From NCBI GenBank assembly GCA_030625815.1, contig DAOUQF010000003.1, forward strand, positions 95,626 through 159,625: a DNA stretch of 64,000 nt, read 5' to 3'. The position numbers were made by a program, and so were the translations under genes. The DNA comes from Eubacteriales bacterium (GTDB lineage: Bacteria; Bacillota; Clostridia; Tissierellales; GPF-1). This document shows positions 26,200 through 34,601 of the stretch, piece after piece. The first letter of the stretch is position 1; each line of letters starts with the position of its first letter. Below the pieces are notes generated by a model. The model worked only from the letters and a program-made list of their open reading frames with translations, ran no database searches and was not told the DNA's origin.

Positions 26200-26433
26200 A
26201 ACAAAAGCATCGGCTCGCTTGAGACGGATTTCGTCGCTACAAAAACAAATGAAAAAATCTACTATCAGATTTCTGCTACAATCATGGATAAAAAAACAAG
26301 AGAGCGCGAATTGCGCCCTCTTCAATCCATTTCCGACAATTATCCCAAAATAATCCTCACCATGAATCAAACCGTTTTTAATGACTATTCCGGTATCAAG
26401 GTTCAAAATATCATCGGTTTTCTCCTTGAGTAA
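26200..26433 (+). pseudogene. C-terminal remnant of a DUF4143/AAA_14 ATPase
   Basis: The forward strand encodes GSLETDFVATKTNEKIYYQI followed by SDNYPKIILTM and IIGFLLE, ending at 26433. This matches the C-terminal DUF4143 restriction-endonuclease-like domain of the common AAA_14 ATPases (typical E-x-D-F-V-A motif). The N-terminal ATPase part is absent; upstream the frame runs antisense through other gene debris. Its own forward terminator survives at 26440-26459, which supports the call. Confidence 0.75.
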
Positions 26434-26439
26434 CTTACG

Positions 26440-26459
26440 GCCCTAATCAAGGGCTTTTT
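26440..26459 (+). terminator. Terminator left from the DUF4143 gene
   Basis: GCCCT-AATCA-AGGGC followed by TTTTT on the forward strand, 7 bp after the stop of the remnant. No intact forward gene is near, so it is a relic. Confidence 0.7.
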
Positions 26460-26466
26460 CCCCTCG

Positions 26467-27219
26467 TTACAGCATCAGCAACTCATCCAAATCCTCATAC
26501 CCGTTCTCATTGAACACATATCGTTTCACTTCACCGTCAACCGTAGCTGTAATCATCCCCACCACCTGGCCGGATTTCTTTTTAAATGTCATTGGCAGCT
26601 CTCCAAAGAACGCCGAACCATATTCCGACTCCATGAAATCTTGACCGTTGAGATGAATGGCGTGAATAAAATTAATGATATTCAGATCAATCTCTTCCTC
26701 CACAGTAAACGCCACCCGGTTAAGCCGTTCTTTTCCCCTCTGCCCTTCCAACTCGTTTTTCTCGTATGGAATGTCGCAATGCTCGCACCATTCCTTCATA
26801 ATCCGCTCGTATCCCGCATCCCTGAAATCATACCATTCCTGCCGGACGTCAAATCGGTCAATCGCATAGTCAAACCGTCCAAATGCCCCTTTTCCTCGAA
26901 TCAATTGTAAAACTATCTCGCGGGCTTCTGCCCCCAGGTTATGAGCGAACGCTTTCATCAGCTCGTAGGTTTCCTGAGTTTTATTTTCCGGCAGAATAAC
27001 CAATCGGTCCCCGCCATTAATTGCTTCCCAACCAAGCATAACCTGTTCCCGCGCCACCTCAGATAGATCTGCGAATTCCTCTTCCGTCTCAAAACTTTCA
27101 GCATGCCGAATATCCTCCTCCGTGATCACAATCACTTCATCACTGACGCGATCATAATAGGACGCAAAGGTAAAATCATTCGTGCAGTCCCACATTTGCG
27201 CAAAATCACTCAACTTCAT
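26467..27219 (-). CDS. UPF0158-family protein
   Basis: A 250-residue protein whose N-terminal part matches UPF0158: an acidic start (LSDFAQMWDCTNDFTFASYY), then LIRGKGAFGRFDYAIDRFDVR with the conserved GKGAFxRF motif, and WYDFRDAGYERIMKEWCEHC. The C-terminal 90 residues (FTVEEEIDLNIINFIHAIHL onward) are not part of the usual family and look like an extra alpha/beta domain. Function is unknown. AAAGGGGA precedes ATG 27219. It stands alone between gene debris and an M20 hydrolase. Confidence 0.75.
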   Translation of the reverse strand: MKLSDFAQMWDCTNDFTFASYYDRVSDEVIVITEEDIRHAESFETEEEFADLSEVAREQVMLGWEAINGGDRLVILPENKTQETYELMKAFAHNLGAEAREIVLQLIRGKGAFGRFDYAIDRFDVRQEWYDFRDAGYERIMKEWCEHCDIPYEKNELEGQRGKERLNRVAFTVEEEIDLNIINFIHAIHLNGQDFMESEYGSAFFGELPMTFKKKSGQVVGMITATVDGEVKRYVFNENGYEDLDELLML

Positions 27220-27288
27220 CGATTCATTCCCCTTTCCTCAACAGCATATTTGCACAGCTTAACCTAACGATCAAAACTCGAGCCTGTC

Positions 27289-28503
27289 TTATCGGACTTG
27301 ACTATTCAAAAAATCAACTGCCACCATGGCCATGGTTCTTGTGCAAAGTTTAATGTATTTTTCGTCCACAACAAATCCGGGATTGTGCTTTGACACGTGC
27401 CCGCCTGTGCTGACCCAAATCAGGCAAGCGGGGGCAAGCTGCGAATACATCCCAAAATCCTCGCCCACCAAGAGAGGCTGCGCATCCGTTATCAGATAAT
27501 CCTCCGGTACCCCGTCCGCAATCCCCTCATAGAGCTTCTCCGAATGGGTTTTAATGGTGTTGCACACAAACTTCGTAAAGTTTGGATCATTCAGCACAGA
27601 AGGGTATCCCTCATTAAAATCCAATTCACAACTTCCGCCCATGGCTATTGAGATACCATTGCAAATCCCTTCGATTCGCTCAAGCATGGACGCTCTCGCT
27701 TCCGGTGTCAAATTCCGGAACATGCATGACATTTCCACCTTGTCCGCCACAATATTCTCCGCGTATCCCCCGCGGATCACCCCGATATTCAGGGTCGAAT
27801 TCGCCATGGGACTGATGTTTTTTGATACGATTCCATTCAAGGCGGTCACAACGGATGCGGCGATATTAATGGCGTCCACCCCTTCCTGTGGCGCTGAGGA
27901 ATGAGCTGCCACCCCATTGACCGTAATCCCGTAACTATCCGTATACGCGGTAATATACCCCGAACCCGCGACAATCTCACCCGGTGTATTCGTATCCACA
28001 TGCAACGCAAAACAGGCATCTGGCACCTCATCCATCAGCCCGGCCTTGATCATTTGTCTGCCTCCGCTGTTGCCGCCAACTTCCTCCGCCGGTTGGAACA
28101 CCAGCTTTACTTTGCCTCTCCAATGCGCTTTGGTTCGGTTCAAAATCTCCCCAACCGCCAGAAGGTTTGCGGTATGCACGTCATGTCCGCAGGCATGCAT
28201 GACATTCGGCACCTGAGATGCATACTCAAGCCCCGTTTTTTCCTGCACCGGCAGCGCGTCCATATCCGCACGCAGCATCAAAAACTTGCCCGGCTTTCCG
28301 CTGTCGATCCACGCAATCACCCCAGGCTCGCAGGGGCTCAGTTCATAGGGAATGCCGATCCGCTCCAATTCCCTGCACACCAGCTTTCTTGTCTCAAACT
28401 CCTGAAACGCCAATTCGGGATTCATATGAATCTCCCGTCGAATTGCTATGGTTTGCACTTCCAATTCATCTGTCAATTGCATGACCTGTTCCACCAACTC
28501 CAT
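27289..28503 (-). CDS. M20-family amidohydrolase (second copy)
   Basis: A 404-residue relative of the enzyme at 1373-2554. It has the metal site HACGHDVHTANLLA, the PAEE motif with the catalytic Glu (VFQPAEEVGG), the ligand FALHVDTNTPGE, and a C-terminal region LLVGEDFGMYSQ. Such enzymes hydrolyse N-acyl amino acids, aminobenzoyl-glutamate-like compounds or peptides. ATG 28503 has GGAGG at seven bases; the frame upstream to 28575 has no ribosome site. It is not linked to a transporter here. Substrate unknown. Confidence 0.87.
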   Translation of the reverse strand: MELVEQVMQLTDELEVQTIAIRREIHMNPELAFQEFETRKLVCRELERIGIPYELSPCEPGVIAWIDSGKPGKFLMLRADMDALPVQEKTGLEYASQVPNVMHACGHDVHTANLLAVGEILNRTKAHWRGKVKLVFQPAEEVGGNSGGRQMIKAGLMDEVPDACFALHVDTNTPGEIVAGSGYITAYTDSYGITVNGVAAHSSAPQEGVDAINIAASVVTALNGIVSKNISPMANSTLNIGVIRGGYAENIVADKVEMSCMFRNLTPEARASMLERIEGICNGISIAMGGSCELDFNEGYPSVLNDPNFTKFVCNTIKTHSEKLYEGIADGVPEDYLITDAQPLLVGEDFGMYSQLAPACLIWVSTGGHVSKHNPGFVVDEKYIKLCTRTMAMVAVDFLNSQVR

Positions 28504-28684
28504 CTTTACTCCTCCAGACATTTGTAATTTCTTTACACTTTTCTTTTCCTTCAGAATATCAAATAACTGGAACAAAACGCAAAAAAACTTATCATCGCGA
28601 ATAAATATTCATATGCCAACTGACAAACTTCCATTCCCATTGCCTGCCTTGTCTTTCTTGTTCATAACATTGCGCTAATCTAAA

Positions 28685-28777
28685 CACATAAAACGGCTCG
28701 GTAAAGGCAACAACCAGATCGGTTGTCGCCAATAGATTTAATTTTCCATTTGCAAGATATTCTTCAATCTCCGTACC
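28685..28777 (-). pseudogene. Remnant of a UDP-glucose 6-dehydrogenase gene
   Basis: The reverse strand encodes GTEIEEYLANGKLNLLATTD followed by VVAFTEPFYV. The intact dehydrogenase at 56151-57317 has [20 protein letters not shown] then [10 protein letters not shown] at the matching place. Only about 31 codons survive inside a 66-codon open frame (28592-28792). It lies directly next to the P-loop kinase gene. Confidence 0.72.
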
Positions 28778-28798
28778 TAGGTGTCGCGCCAAAACTTC

Positions 28799-29440
28799 TT
28801 AGTGTCGCAATCTTTCACAATTCGCTCGCAGAAAAGCAGCGCGCTCCTCGACCGTCTTTCCCTGAACCACACGAATCTCCATCGCCCCTTCCAGGACCTT
28901 GACAAATTCATAGAAATTTTCATAAAAAAACTCCAACTCGTCAAACCTTCTTTCCAGAACTGTGTTTTCCCCACGATTGAAATTCCGTTCTCGGATTACC
29001 TCAATCGGCTCATCCAAATAGTATCCAACCCGACAATGAAAATGCGCAACGATGGCTAAAAGGTTGCGCCGGTCTTCCGGCTCAATCGGCGATGCCCCAT
29101 ACAAGTTCCACAATTTATGTAAAACCCCTCCCCCCAGAACAATCCTGCGCTCTTGTTCATAGAGATAGTAGTACCCGCGATGATTGATATTGTACCAAAG
29201 CTTCAATGTAGCAAGGTGCCAACCTTTTTTCTTCCAAACCATCCGTAGCATTTTCACCGAAAAAGAAGGGTCTTCCAGCACCACTTTTATTGCCTTTCGA
29301 AACTTGATCCGATTCCGAATTAGATAGGATCGCCGCTCGTTATCCGCAACGGGAAGCTCTACGTCACAATGCTTTTCAAGTTCTCGAATTGTCGTCGTCT
29401 TTCCAGATGCGTGGATGCCGAACAAATCCAAGACCACCAT
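28799..29440 (-). CDS. Uncharacterised P-loop kinase-like protein
   Basis: A 213-residue P-loop NTPase. Walker A (GIHASGKTTT) stands at residues 8-17. The rest is basic and helix-rich, with conserved patches shared with the paralogue at 47067-47720: HRGYYYLYEQERRIVLGGG, YYLDEP, NRG-N-LERR-DEL-F-YEN. The size and the Walker A resemble small nucleoside or nucleotide kinases, but no substrate motif is recognised. In both intact copies it neighbours polysaccharide or membrane genes or their remnants. Ribosome site GGGAGAG precedes ATG 29440. Family not identified. Confidence 0.7.
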   Translation of the reverse strand: MVVLDLFGIHASGKTTTIRELEKHCDVELPVADNERRSYLIRNRIKFRKAIKVVLEDPSFSVKMLRMVWKKKGWHLATLKLWYNINHRGYYYLYEQERRIVLGGGVLHKLWNLYGASPIEPEDRRNLLAIVAHFHCRVGYYLDEPIEVIRERNFNRGENTVLERRFDELEFFYENFYEFVKVLEGAMEIRVVQGKTVEERAAFLRANCERLRH

Positions 29441-29712
29441 GATTCTCTCTCCCTTCTTACTTTCTATAGTAAACTTCTACCCCCTAACTTGCTTTTTCTT
29501 ACAACTCTTCAATATCCAAATCGTTTATCAAAAAAAGTGTGTACGTTCCCTTGAACATTCAATCGTGAAAAGCTTTATTACCAAGTTCGATCGGACACCC
29601 TAGTCATTTCATCTTCAAAATACGCTTTCTATCTCCTCTTGTTCTTTGTAGGTCAATCGCCAATGGGATTATGTCATTTATGCTAAATCCTCTTCTAATT
29701 GTAGCGTGCATG
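29441..29712. other. Spacer, little content
   Basis: No gene is seen in these 272 bases. On the reverse strand about 29640-29690 encodes HWRLTYKEQEEIESVF then stop. This resembles the LSYKEQREFE linker motif at the end of ABC-F ATPases and may be a short remnant; it is too short to be sure. Confidence 0.3.
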
Positions 29713-30558
29713 TCAAATCAACTTTATTCTCTCCATCAATCTCTTCACCTGCTCCACAGCATCCAACCATTCAATTGCAGAGACATATTTATTCTTCGAA
29801 CAGTATTGTTCCCATAATCGCAGTAATACTTCCGATTCCTCGATTGTCTTAATATATTCCAAACCATTCATTTGAATATTCCCATAACTGCCTCTATGCT
29901 CTGATGTATTTTTGAATGCTTCATTCAAAATCACTTCGTTAACTTCCTCTTCATGCATTGCCGTAAGAAGATAAACATCATAAAAATCGCGCATCCTAGT
30001 TGTTGTTGTGCCGCGCGATAAAATGGTTTCCAATTTTTCAGCAAGAACAGTTTCCAAATTATAGGCAAGTACAGAAATGCTTCGCTCTTCCAACATCAAT
30101 GGATAAGAATATTTAATGGCTTCACGGGTTATTCGATCCCCCGTCGTTATATCCACTTTCATGGTCTGCCTTGTCTTGTCAAAAACCGCATTGATTGATA
30201 CTCTGTAACCAGGATATTCAGCCTCATCTCTAATCGATTCCAGCTTTCTCAGTGTCATGGATACACCATCTGCAACATTCGTTGCCAAAATCTCATTGAT
30301 CACATCTTCCAGCACTCCCTCCGACAGCATAATATCCTTTACTGTTACATCCATATCCATGGTGGATCGCGCGTCAATACCTGCGATGGCAGCAATCAAC
30401 AAACCGCCTTTCAGAATAAACCGATTACGGTACTTCGATTTCGCAACTCTCTCCAACAACCTTTCATGCATAAAAGTTCTAAGAATAACTTCAAGCTGAA
30501 CATTTTTTTCTTTGGACAAATTGCGGATTAAAGCTTTTAATTGTGTAGATGTTTTCAT
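29713..30558 (-). CDS. abiEii: AbiEii/AbiGii-family nucleotidyltransferase toxin
   Basis: A 281-residue toxin of the AbiE system, which blocks phage spread by abortive infection; relatives are nucleotidyltransferases that modify tRNA or other targets. The family motif FILKGGLLIAAIAGIDARST followed by MDMDV (GG-x12-RST-x-D-D) lies near residues 45-70. The second block LAYNLETVLAEKLETILSRG and the C-terminal MRDFYDVYLL are also present. ATG 30558 overlaps the antitoxin stop as ATGA and has GGAGG seven bases upstream, so the pair is coupled. Appears intact. Confidence 0.9.
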   Translation of the reverse strand: MKTSTQLKALIRNLSKEKNVQLEVILRTFMHERLLERVAKSKYRNRFILKGGLLIAAIAGIDARSTMDMDVTVKDIMLSEGVLEDVINEILATNVADGVSMTLRKLESIRDEAEYPGYRVSINAVFDKTRQTMKVDITTGDRITREAIKYSYPLMLEERSISVLAYNLETVLAEKLETILSRGTTTTRMRDFYDVYLLTAMHEEEVNEVILNEAFKNTSEHRGSYGNIQMNGLEYIKTIEESEVLLRLWEQYCSKNKYVSAIEWLDAVEQVKRLMERIKLI

Positions 30559-31148
30559 GCCCAAACCTCCAAATACGACCGCAACACCGATTCAATCCTT
30601 AACAGCTTCGCAAATTTCATCAACCGATTTAGATCTTTGTCTCTCCTTGCTAAATACTTTTTGATTGCATCCTTGACAATGGCAGGATCCTGATTGTTTC
30701 TGTCCCGTAAAATATCGCAGATCGTCCTTTCCATATCATATGTTCGCACCTGGTTACCATAAATCGTTTCTTTACTGCATACGCCAAGTTCAAGCAACTC
30801 TCTCTTTATCGTGTGAATAATCAGTCCCTCTTTCTTAAGTCGTGTAGGATTATATCCATGAGGAACTGTTGCAACGTAATTGACAGGATCTCGATCCGTC
30901 AAGTCATGCAAATATAGCGCCGTTTCATGAGAATAAACTAGTTTGCGCTTTCTGAGTTGATAAATCATCATTTTATCTTCCCAAATATCCGGAGTGATAT
31001 AGACACCATGAGCAACTCTTTCAAGCTCACCATTTCCTACCAGTTCTCGCAGATACTCCCTATGAATATGATTCTCTTCCGCCAACTTAGTCGTAATCAC
31101 ACCGTTATTTTCTTTTACAAGCATGCGCAACTTTTCTACCCCAGTCAT
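30555..31148 (-). CDS. abiEi: AbiEi-family antitoxin/regulator
   Basis: A 197-residue partner of AbiEii. The N-terminal winged helix (VITTKLAEENHIHREYLREL then VGNGELERVAHGVYI) is typical of AbiEi_4 domains. The C-terminal domain includes YDMERTICDILRDRNNQDPA, the family motif. It represses its own promoter and neutralises the toxin without stable toxin binding (type IV, from the family). A 38-bp palindrome at 31167-31204 just upstream is the likely operator. Confidence 0.9.
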   Translation of the reverse strand: MTGVEKLRMLVKENNGVITTKLAEENHIHREYLRELVGNGELERVAHGVYITPDIWEDKMMIYQLRKRKLVYSHETALYLHDLTDRDPVNYVATVPHGYNPTRLKKEGLIIHTIKRELLELGVCSKETIYGNQVRTYDMERTICDILRDRNNQDPAIVKDAIKKYLARRDKDLNRLMKFAKLLRIESVLRSYLEVWA

Positions 31149-31166
31149 AAGCCATCCCCACTTTGT

Positions 31167-31204
31167 CTTTTATACTAATATAATATTTTATATTAGTATA
31201 AAAG
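31167..31204. promoter_or_regulatory. Perfect 17-bp inverted repeat, AbiEi operator
   Basis: CTTTTATACTAATATAA, then TATT, then its exact complement. It lies 18 bp upstream of the abiEi start and contains TATACT/TATAAT-like -10 elements on both strands. AbiEi proteins are known to bind inverted repeats in their own promoter, so this is the expected control site. Confidence 0.8.
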
Positions 31205-31487
31205 TCAAAAAACGTCGTATCCATATTCATAATATCTCTCCTATCGAAACCAACCATAATACCGCTATATTTCCTCGTATAACTCGACACAATTGCGAAT
31301 AAATCAAGCAGTTGCACCTACGACAGTGTGCTTTGCCACACAGCCTGGGCAGGCGGGATCCCCTCAAAGATCTCTATCTCCACCAGAAGATCGTCGAATT
31401 CAAGGACTGACCCTGACTGACAGGCCCTAAAACAGCCGATGAATGGAGCACGGCGAGACATGCCTGGAATTCAAATGAACAACACAT
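31205..31487. other. Spacer with one possible small ORF
   Basis: No recognised gene. On the reverse strand 31318-31461 is an open frame of 47 residues (MSRRAPFIGCFRACQ...). Its end, EFDDLLVEIEIFEGIPPAQA, looks protein-like, but no family is recognised and there is no ribosome site. The stretch is richer in GC than its surroundings and may be a gene remnant. Confidence 0.25.
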
Positions 31488-31533
31488 AAAAAGACCGGCA
31501 ACTTTGCATAAAAACAAAGTTGCTGGTCTTTTT
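31488..31533. terminator. Bidirectional terminator
   Basis: AAAAAGACCGGCAACTTTG and its near-complement (one mismatch) around the loop CATAAAAA, with A and T runs on both sides. It closes the leftward CoA-pathway cluster. Confidence 0.88.
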
Positions 31534-31534
31534 A

Positions 31535-31718
31535 TTAGGAGTTGTCAAACCCTTCCATGGACATGCAATTGATTGTCGTTCTTCTCAAGATACGCTCGTT
31601 TCACTGATTGTGGCGGGAAATAATGATTCCCTTCAATCACAATGATCTTGTCGCTTTCCGCTAGTACGGTTTGTTTCAAATGCCAGTTCATGACTGGCTG
31701 CTGGAGGTGTATCTTCAT
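31535..31718 (-). pseudogene. DUF427 protein remnant, frameshifted and truncated
   Basis: The reverse strand from ATG 31718 (or 31691) encodes TVLAESDKIIVIEGNHYFPP then QSVKRAYLEKNDNQL, the DUF427 N-terminal half. The frame then shifts: the expected CPWKG motif is present in another frame (ACPWKGLTT), after which the gene runs straight into the terminator. The C-terminal third of a normal 90-residue DUF427 protein is missing. Confidence 0.75.
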
Positions 31719-31728
31719 TCTACTTCTG

Positions 31729-32616
31729 TTATTTATTTGTCTTCAAAAACGAATCAATTCGCTCGCACAACATTTCCGGCACATCGATAAACGGGGAATG
31801 TCCCCAATCACCAGTGACATACGTCGCCCGCTCTCCAAAGGCATCTCGAATTCCTTCCCCCATGCTCGGCGGAACAACCAAATCCCGATCGCCTTGAAAA
31901 ACCAGAACCGGACATTGAATCTGATCGATTCTTCCGTTCCCTTCCACAACCCCATTATGCTTATGGGACATATTGAAATGCACCAGAGAATAGTCGACAT
32001 CCACCAAATTCCGCTGGGTCATCATATCATCCAAATACATTTCGTATCGCGCTTCCTCCGGCTGTCCATGGGTGTAAATCACCGCATTCCAGATGGCGCG
32101 CATCAACTCTTTATTATTCTCCTTGTAGGCTTGCAAGACCGGTGCCACTTGAACCGCATCCTGCGCGATCTCTTCTTTTGTCTTTAAAAATTCGCCAGCA
32201 ATCGGCTGGCCTTGCGCGTCTTTTTTAAACATCGGATAGCCTTGGATCCCAACAGATTCAATGGTCACCAAGCCAAGTACGCGCTCCTTAAGCTTCGCGG
32301 CAATCTCCATGGCAACGCCGCCGCCAGTCGACCAGCCCCCCAGATAAAACTCCGCAATCTCCAATTGATTGATTACTTCTATAATGTCTCCAGCAAAATC
32401 CTCTAAGCTGTTGATTTCATTCTTAAAACTCGATTGTCCAAATCCCCGCAAGTCTGGTGCGATGACTTTCACATCATCCGGCATTCTTTCAAATAAGATA
32501 TCGAAATGCGCGCTCGATGACATATTGCCGTGCAAGATCACAAACGGGATTGCTCCAGTACCCTTTTCCCGATAAGCAATGGTTTCACCATTTGAAAGTT
32601 CTACAAATTGCAACAT
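31729..32616 (-). CDS. Alpha/beta-fold hydrolase (1)
   Basis: A 295-residue alpha/beta hydrolase. The oxyanion region is VILHGNMSSSAHF, the nucleophile elbow GGWSTGGG (Ser about 102), the acid QGDRDLVVPP, and the catalytic His WGHSPFIDVPE. Related enzymes are esterases, C-C bond hydrolases and lactonases. GGAGG precedes ATG 32616. It is the last gene of the CoA-pathway cluster, after a weak terminator-like element behind the thiolase. It may open a ring or ester of the imported substrate (inference). Confidence 0.85.
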   Translation of the reverse strand: MLQFVELSNGETIAYREKGTGAIPFVILHGNMSSSAHFDILFERMPDDVKVIAPDLRGFGQSSFKNEINSLEDFAGDIIEVINQLEIAEFYLGGWSTGGGVAMEIAAKLKERVLGLVTIESVGIQGYPMFKKDAQGQPIAGEFLKTKEEIAQDAVQVAPVLQAYKENNKELMRAIWNAVIYTHGQPEEARYEMYLDDMMTQRNLVDVDYSLVHFNMSHKHNGVVEGNGRIDQIQCPVLVFQGDRDLVVPPSMGEGIRDAFGERATYVTGDWGHSPFIDVPEMLCERIDSFLKTNK

Positions 32617-32654
32617 CGTTTTTTCCTCCTCTTCTATAAAAAGACCAATCTCCC

Positions 32655-32688
32655 TGAAAAAAGGGGAGAGGGGTAGTGTTACCCCCTC
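32655..32688 (-). terminator. Terminator/attenuator between thiolase and hydrolase
   Basis: Reverse strand GAGGGGGTA-ACAC-TACCCCTC followed by TCCCCTTTTTT, 15 bp after the thiolase stop. A second small hairpin (CTCCC/GGGAG) overlaps the T-run. Some read-through to the hydrolase is likely because no separate promoter was found for it. Confidence 0.65.
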
Positions 32689-32702
32689 TTGTGTCTTTGC
32701 AA

Positions 32703-33908
32703 CTATACGTTTTTAACAATAATTGCGGTTCCCATGCCGCCCCCAATACAGAGAGAGGCCAAACCATACTCAATCTTTCGTTTTTTCATTTCATGAATGA
32801 GTGTAACTAATATTCGGTTGCCCGACGCACCCAAAGGGTGACCCAGCGCGATCGCGCCTCCATTTACATTGGTAATCGGCAATAAATCTCCTACCGCTAC
32901 GCCATGTTCCTCTGAGAGCTCTTTCATAACGCCCAGCGACTGCGCCGCAAAGGCTTCGTTCAGCTCAATCAATCCCATATCAGACAACGACATATTCGCA
33001 TTTTTCAATACATTGCTGATTGCCGGTACCGGACCCAGGCCCATCACAGAAGGGTCCACGCCGCCTTGGCCGACCGCAATAATTTCAACTAGCGGATTCA
33101 GCCAATACTGATCAACCACCTCTTTCGATGCAAGCAAGGTCATGCTCGCGCCATCATTGATTCCCGAGGCATTCCCAGCCGTAACGGATCCGTCTTTTTT
33201 GAAGGCAGGGCGCAAACCCGCCAGCTTTTCAAGATTGGTCTTTCGATTCATATGCTCGTCCGCATCAAACCAAAATTCTTCTTTTCGATTTTTAATCAAA
33301 ATCGGCACAATCTCATCGCTGAATCGACCCGAATCAACTGCTGCAATGGCTCTTTTCTGTGACTCATACGAAAAAGCGTCCTGCTCTTCCCGGGTAATTC
33401 CATGCTTATCCGCGATATTTTCCGCCGTAATGCCCATATGATAGTTATTGAACACATCGGTCAGCCCGTCTCCGATCAAGGAGTCCACTGCCTCTAAATT
33501 GCCCAATTTGTTTCCCGTTCGATTCTTGCCGGAAAACAGAAACGGCGCCGCACTCATCATTTCAACACCACCGGCCACTACCAAATTCGTGCTTCCGCTT
33601 TGAATGCCGGCAACTCCGTTCATCACAGCCTTCATCCCGCTTCCGCAAACCATATTCAAGGAATACGCCGGAGTCTCTACGGGAAATCCTGCGTTCAAGC
33701 TGACTTGCCGCGCAATTCCCTGTTTCAGACCTGCCGATAATACGTTACCCACAATCACTTCGTCGACTTCGGACACCAATTCCTGATGGTCTTTCATCAT
33801 GTCCTTTAAGACCGCCGCTCCAAGCTCGCCGGCGTTCCCGTTTTTCAATGTCCCCAAAAACTTGCCTATTGGCGATCGCTTCGCCTCGATGATATATACT
33901 TTTTTCAT
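32703..33908 (-). CDS. Thiolase (acetyl-CoA C-acyltransferase)
   Basis: A 401-residue thiolase. The acyl-accepting Cys lies in NMVCGSGMKAV (Cys88). The His motif is GGAIALGHPLGASGNRI and the second Cys is in SLCIGGGMGTA near the C terminus; all catalytic residues are present. It cleaves a 3-ketoacyl-CoA with CoA to acetyl-CoA and a shorter acyl-CoA, the final step of beta-oxidation. ATG 33908 follows GGAGGG; an ATG 15 bp upstream is less well placed. It lies 42 bp behind the TetR gene and is probably co-transcribed with it. Confidence 0.93.
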   Translation of the reverse strand: MKKVYIIEAKRSPIGKFLGTLKNGNAGELGAAVLKDMMKDHQELVSEVDEVIVGNVLSAGLKQGIARQVSLNAGFPVETPAYSLNMVCGSGMKAVMNGVAGIQSGSTNLVVAGGVEMMSAAPFLFSGKNRTGNKLGNLEAVDSLIGDGLTDVFNNYHMGITAENIADKHGITREEQDAFSYESQKRAIAAVDSGRFSDEIVPILIKNRKEEFWFDADEHMNRKTNLEKLAGLRPAFKKDGSVTAGNASGINDGASMTLLASKEVVDQYWLNPLVEIIAVGQGGVDPSVMGLGPVPAISNVLKNANMSLSDMGLIELNEAFAAQSLGVMKELSEEHGVAVGDLLPITNVNGGAIALGHPLGASGNRILVTLIHEMKKRKIEYGLASLCIGGGMGTAIIVKNV

Positions 33909-33950
33909 AATTCCCTCCATCATTGATGCGAATAGCGGGATTATTTAGAT

Positions 33951-34526
33951 TTACACACGATAATAGGCCACAAACTGCCGTGCATGTTCAAGCACCAATT
34001 CCTCGATCGGAATACTGCTAAAGGTATCCTTCGATAGAAGAAAGATTGTATACGCCCCCAAAATGCTATTGATAAAGGTTGCCGCCATTTTCTCGGGGTC
34101 GCCATTGACCAGCCCCTCCGACTGAAGGTGAGTAAAATATGGAATAATCCCTCGTTTAAACCCTCTCGACATCTTCAGTTTTACGAATTTCTCCATATTG
34201 TCCGGCAATCTCATTTGAATCAAATAAAGGCTCTTGTTTCGCATGCAATACTCTAAATAATCCGCTGCTATTTCACACATGCTTTTTTCAAAATCCTGAC
34301 TGATCAGCCGATCGATTTCATCTTTCAAATGCATTTCTTGTACATAAAACTCCAGCGTCTCTTGAAATAAGGTTTCCTTGTTGCCGAAATGACGAAAAAG
34401 AGTGATTTCATTCACATTAGCTTTTTCCGCAATTTGTTTGGTAGTCGCCCGTGTATATCCCTGCTCCGAAAATAATTGTAAAGCAGTCGACATAATCCTC
34501 ATTCTTGTTTCGTCTTTTTTCGACAT
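33951..34526 (-). CDS. TetR-family transcriptional regulator
   Basis: A 191-residue repressor. The N-terminal helix-turn-helix is TRMRIMSTALQLFSEQGYTR then ATTKQIAEKANVNEITLFRH, the TetR signature; the C-terminal helical ligand domain is not assignable. The frame is open to a GTG at 34562, but that start lies inside a palindrome, so ATG 34526 is preferred. Regulators of this type next to acyl-CoA genes usually respond to acyl-CoA thioesters (family knowledge). It is a candidate for binding the shared operators at maoC and fabG, but its own promoter carries a different palindrome. Confidence 0.88.
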   Translation of the reverse strand: MSKKDETRMRIMSTALQLFSEQGYTRATTKQIAEKANVNEITLFRHFGNKETLFQETLEFYVQEMHLKDEIDRLISQDFEKSMCEIAADYLEYCMRNKSLYLIQMRLPDNMEKFVKLKMSRGFKRGIIPYFTHLQSEGLVNGDPEKMAATFINSILGAYTIFLLSKDTFSSIPIEELVLEHARQFVAYYRV

Positions 34527-34555
34527 ATGATTTCCATCCATTCTTTTATTGAATT

Positions 34556-34601
34556 CTTGCACTCATGCAAGTTATTTTGCAATTATGCGATAATTATATC
34601 A
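34556..34601 (-). promoter_or_regulatory. tetR promoter with palindrome
   Basis: An extended -10 (TGATATAAT on the reverse strand, 34593-34601) has a weak -35. Downstream a perfect inverted repeat CTTGCA-CTCA-TGCAAG (34556-34571) sits in the early transcribed region. It is a likely autoregulatory site. The promoter overlaps the end of the preceding hydrolase gene, so tetR and thiolase can be expressed apart from the upstream operon. Confidence 0.6.
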
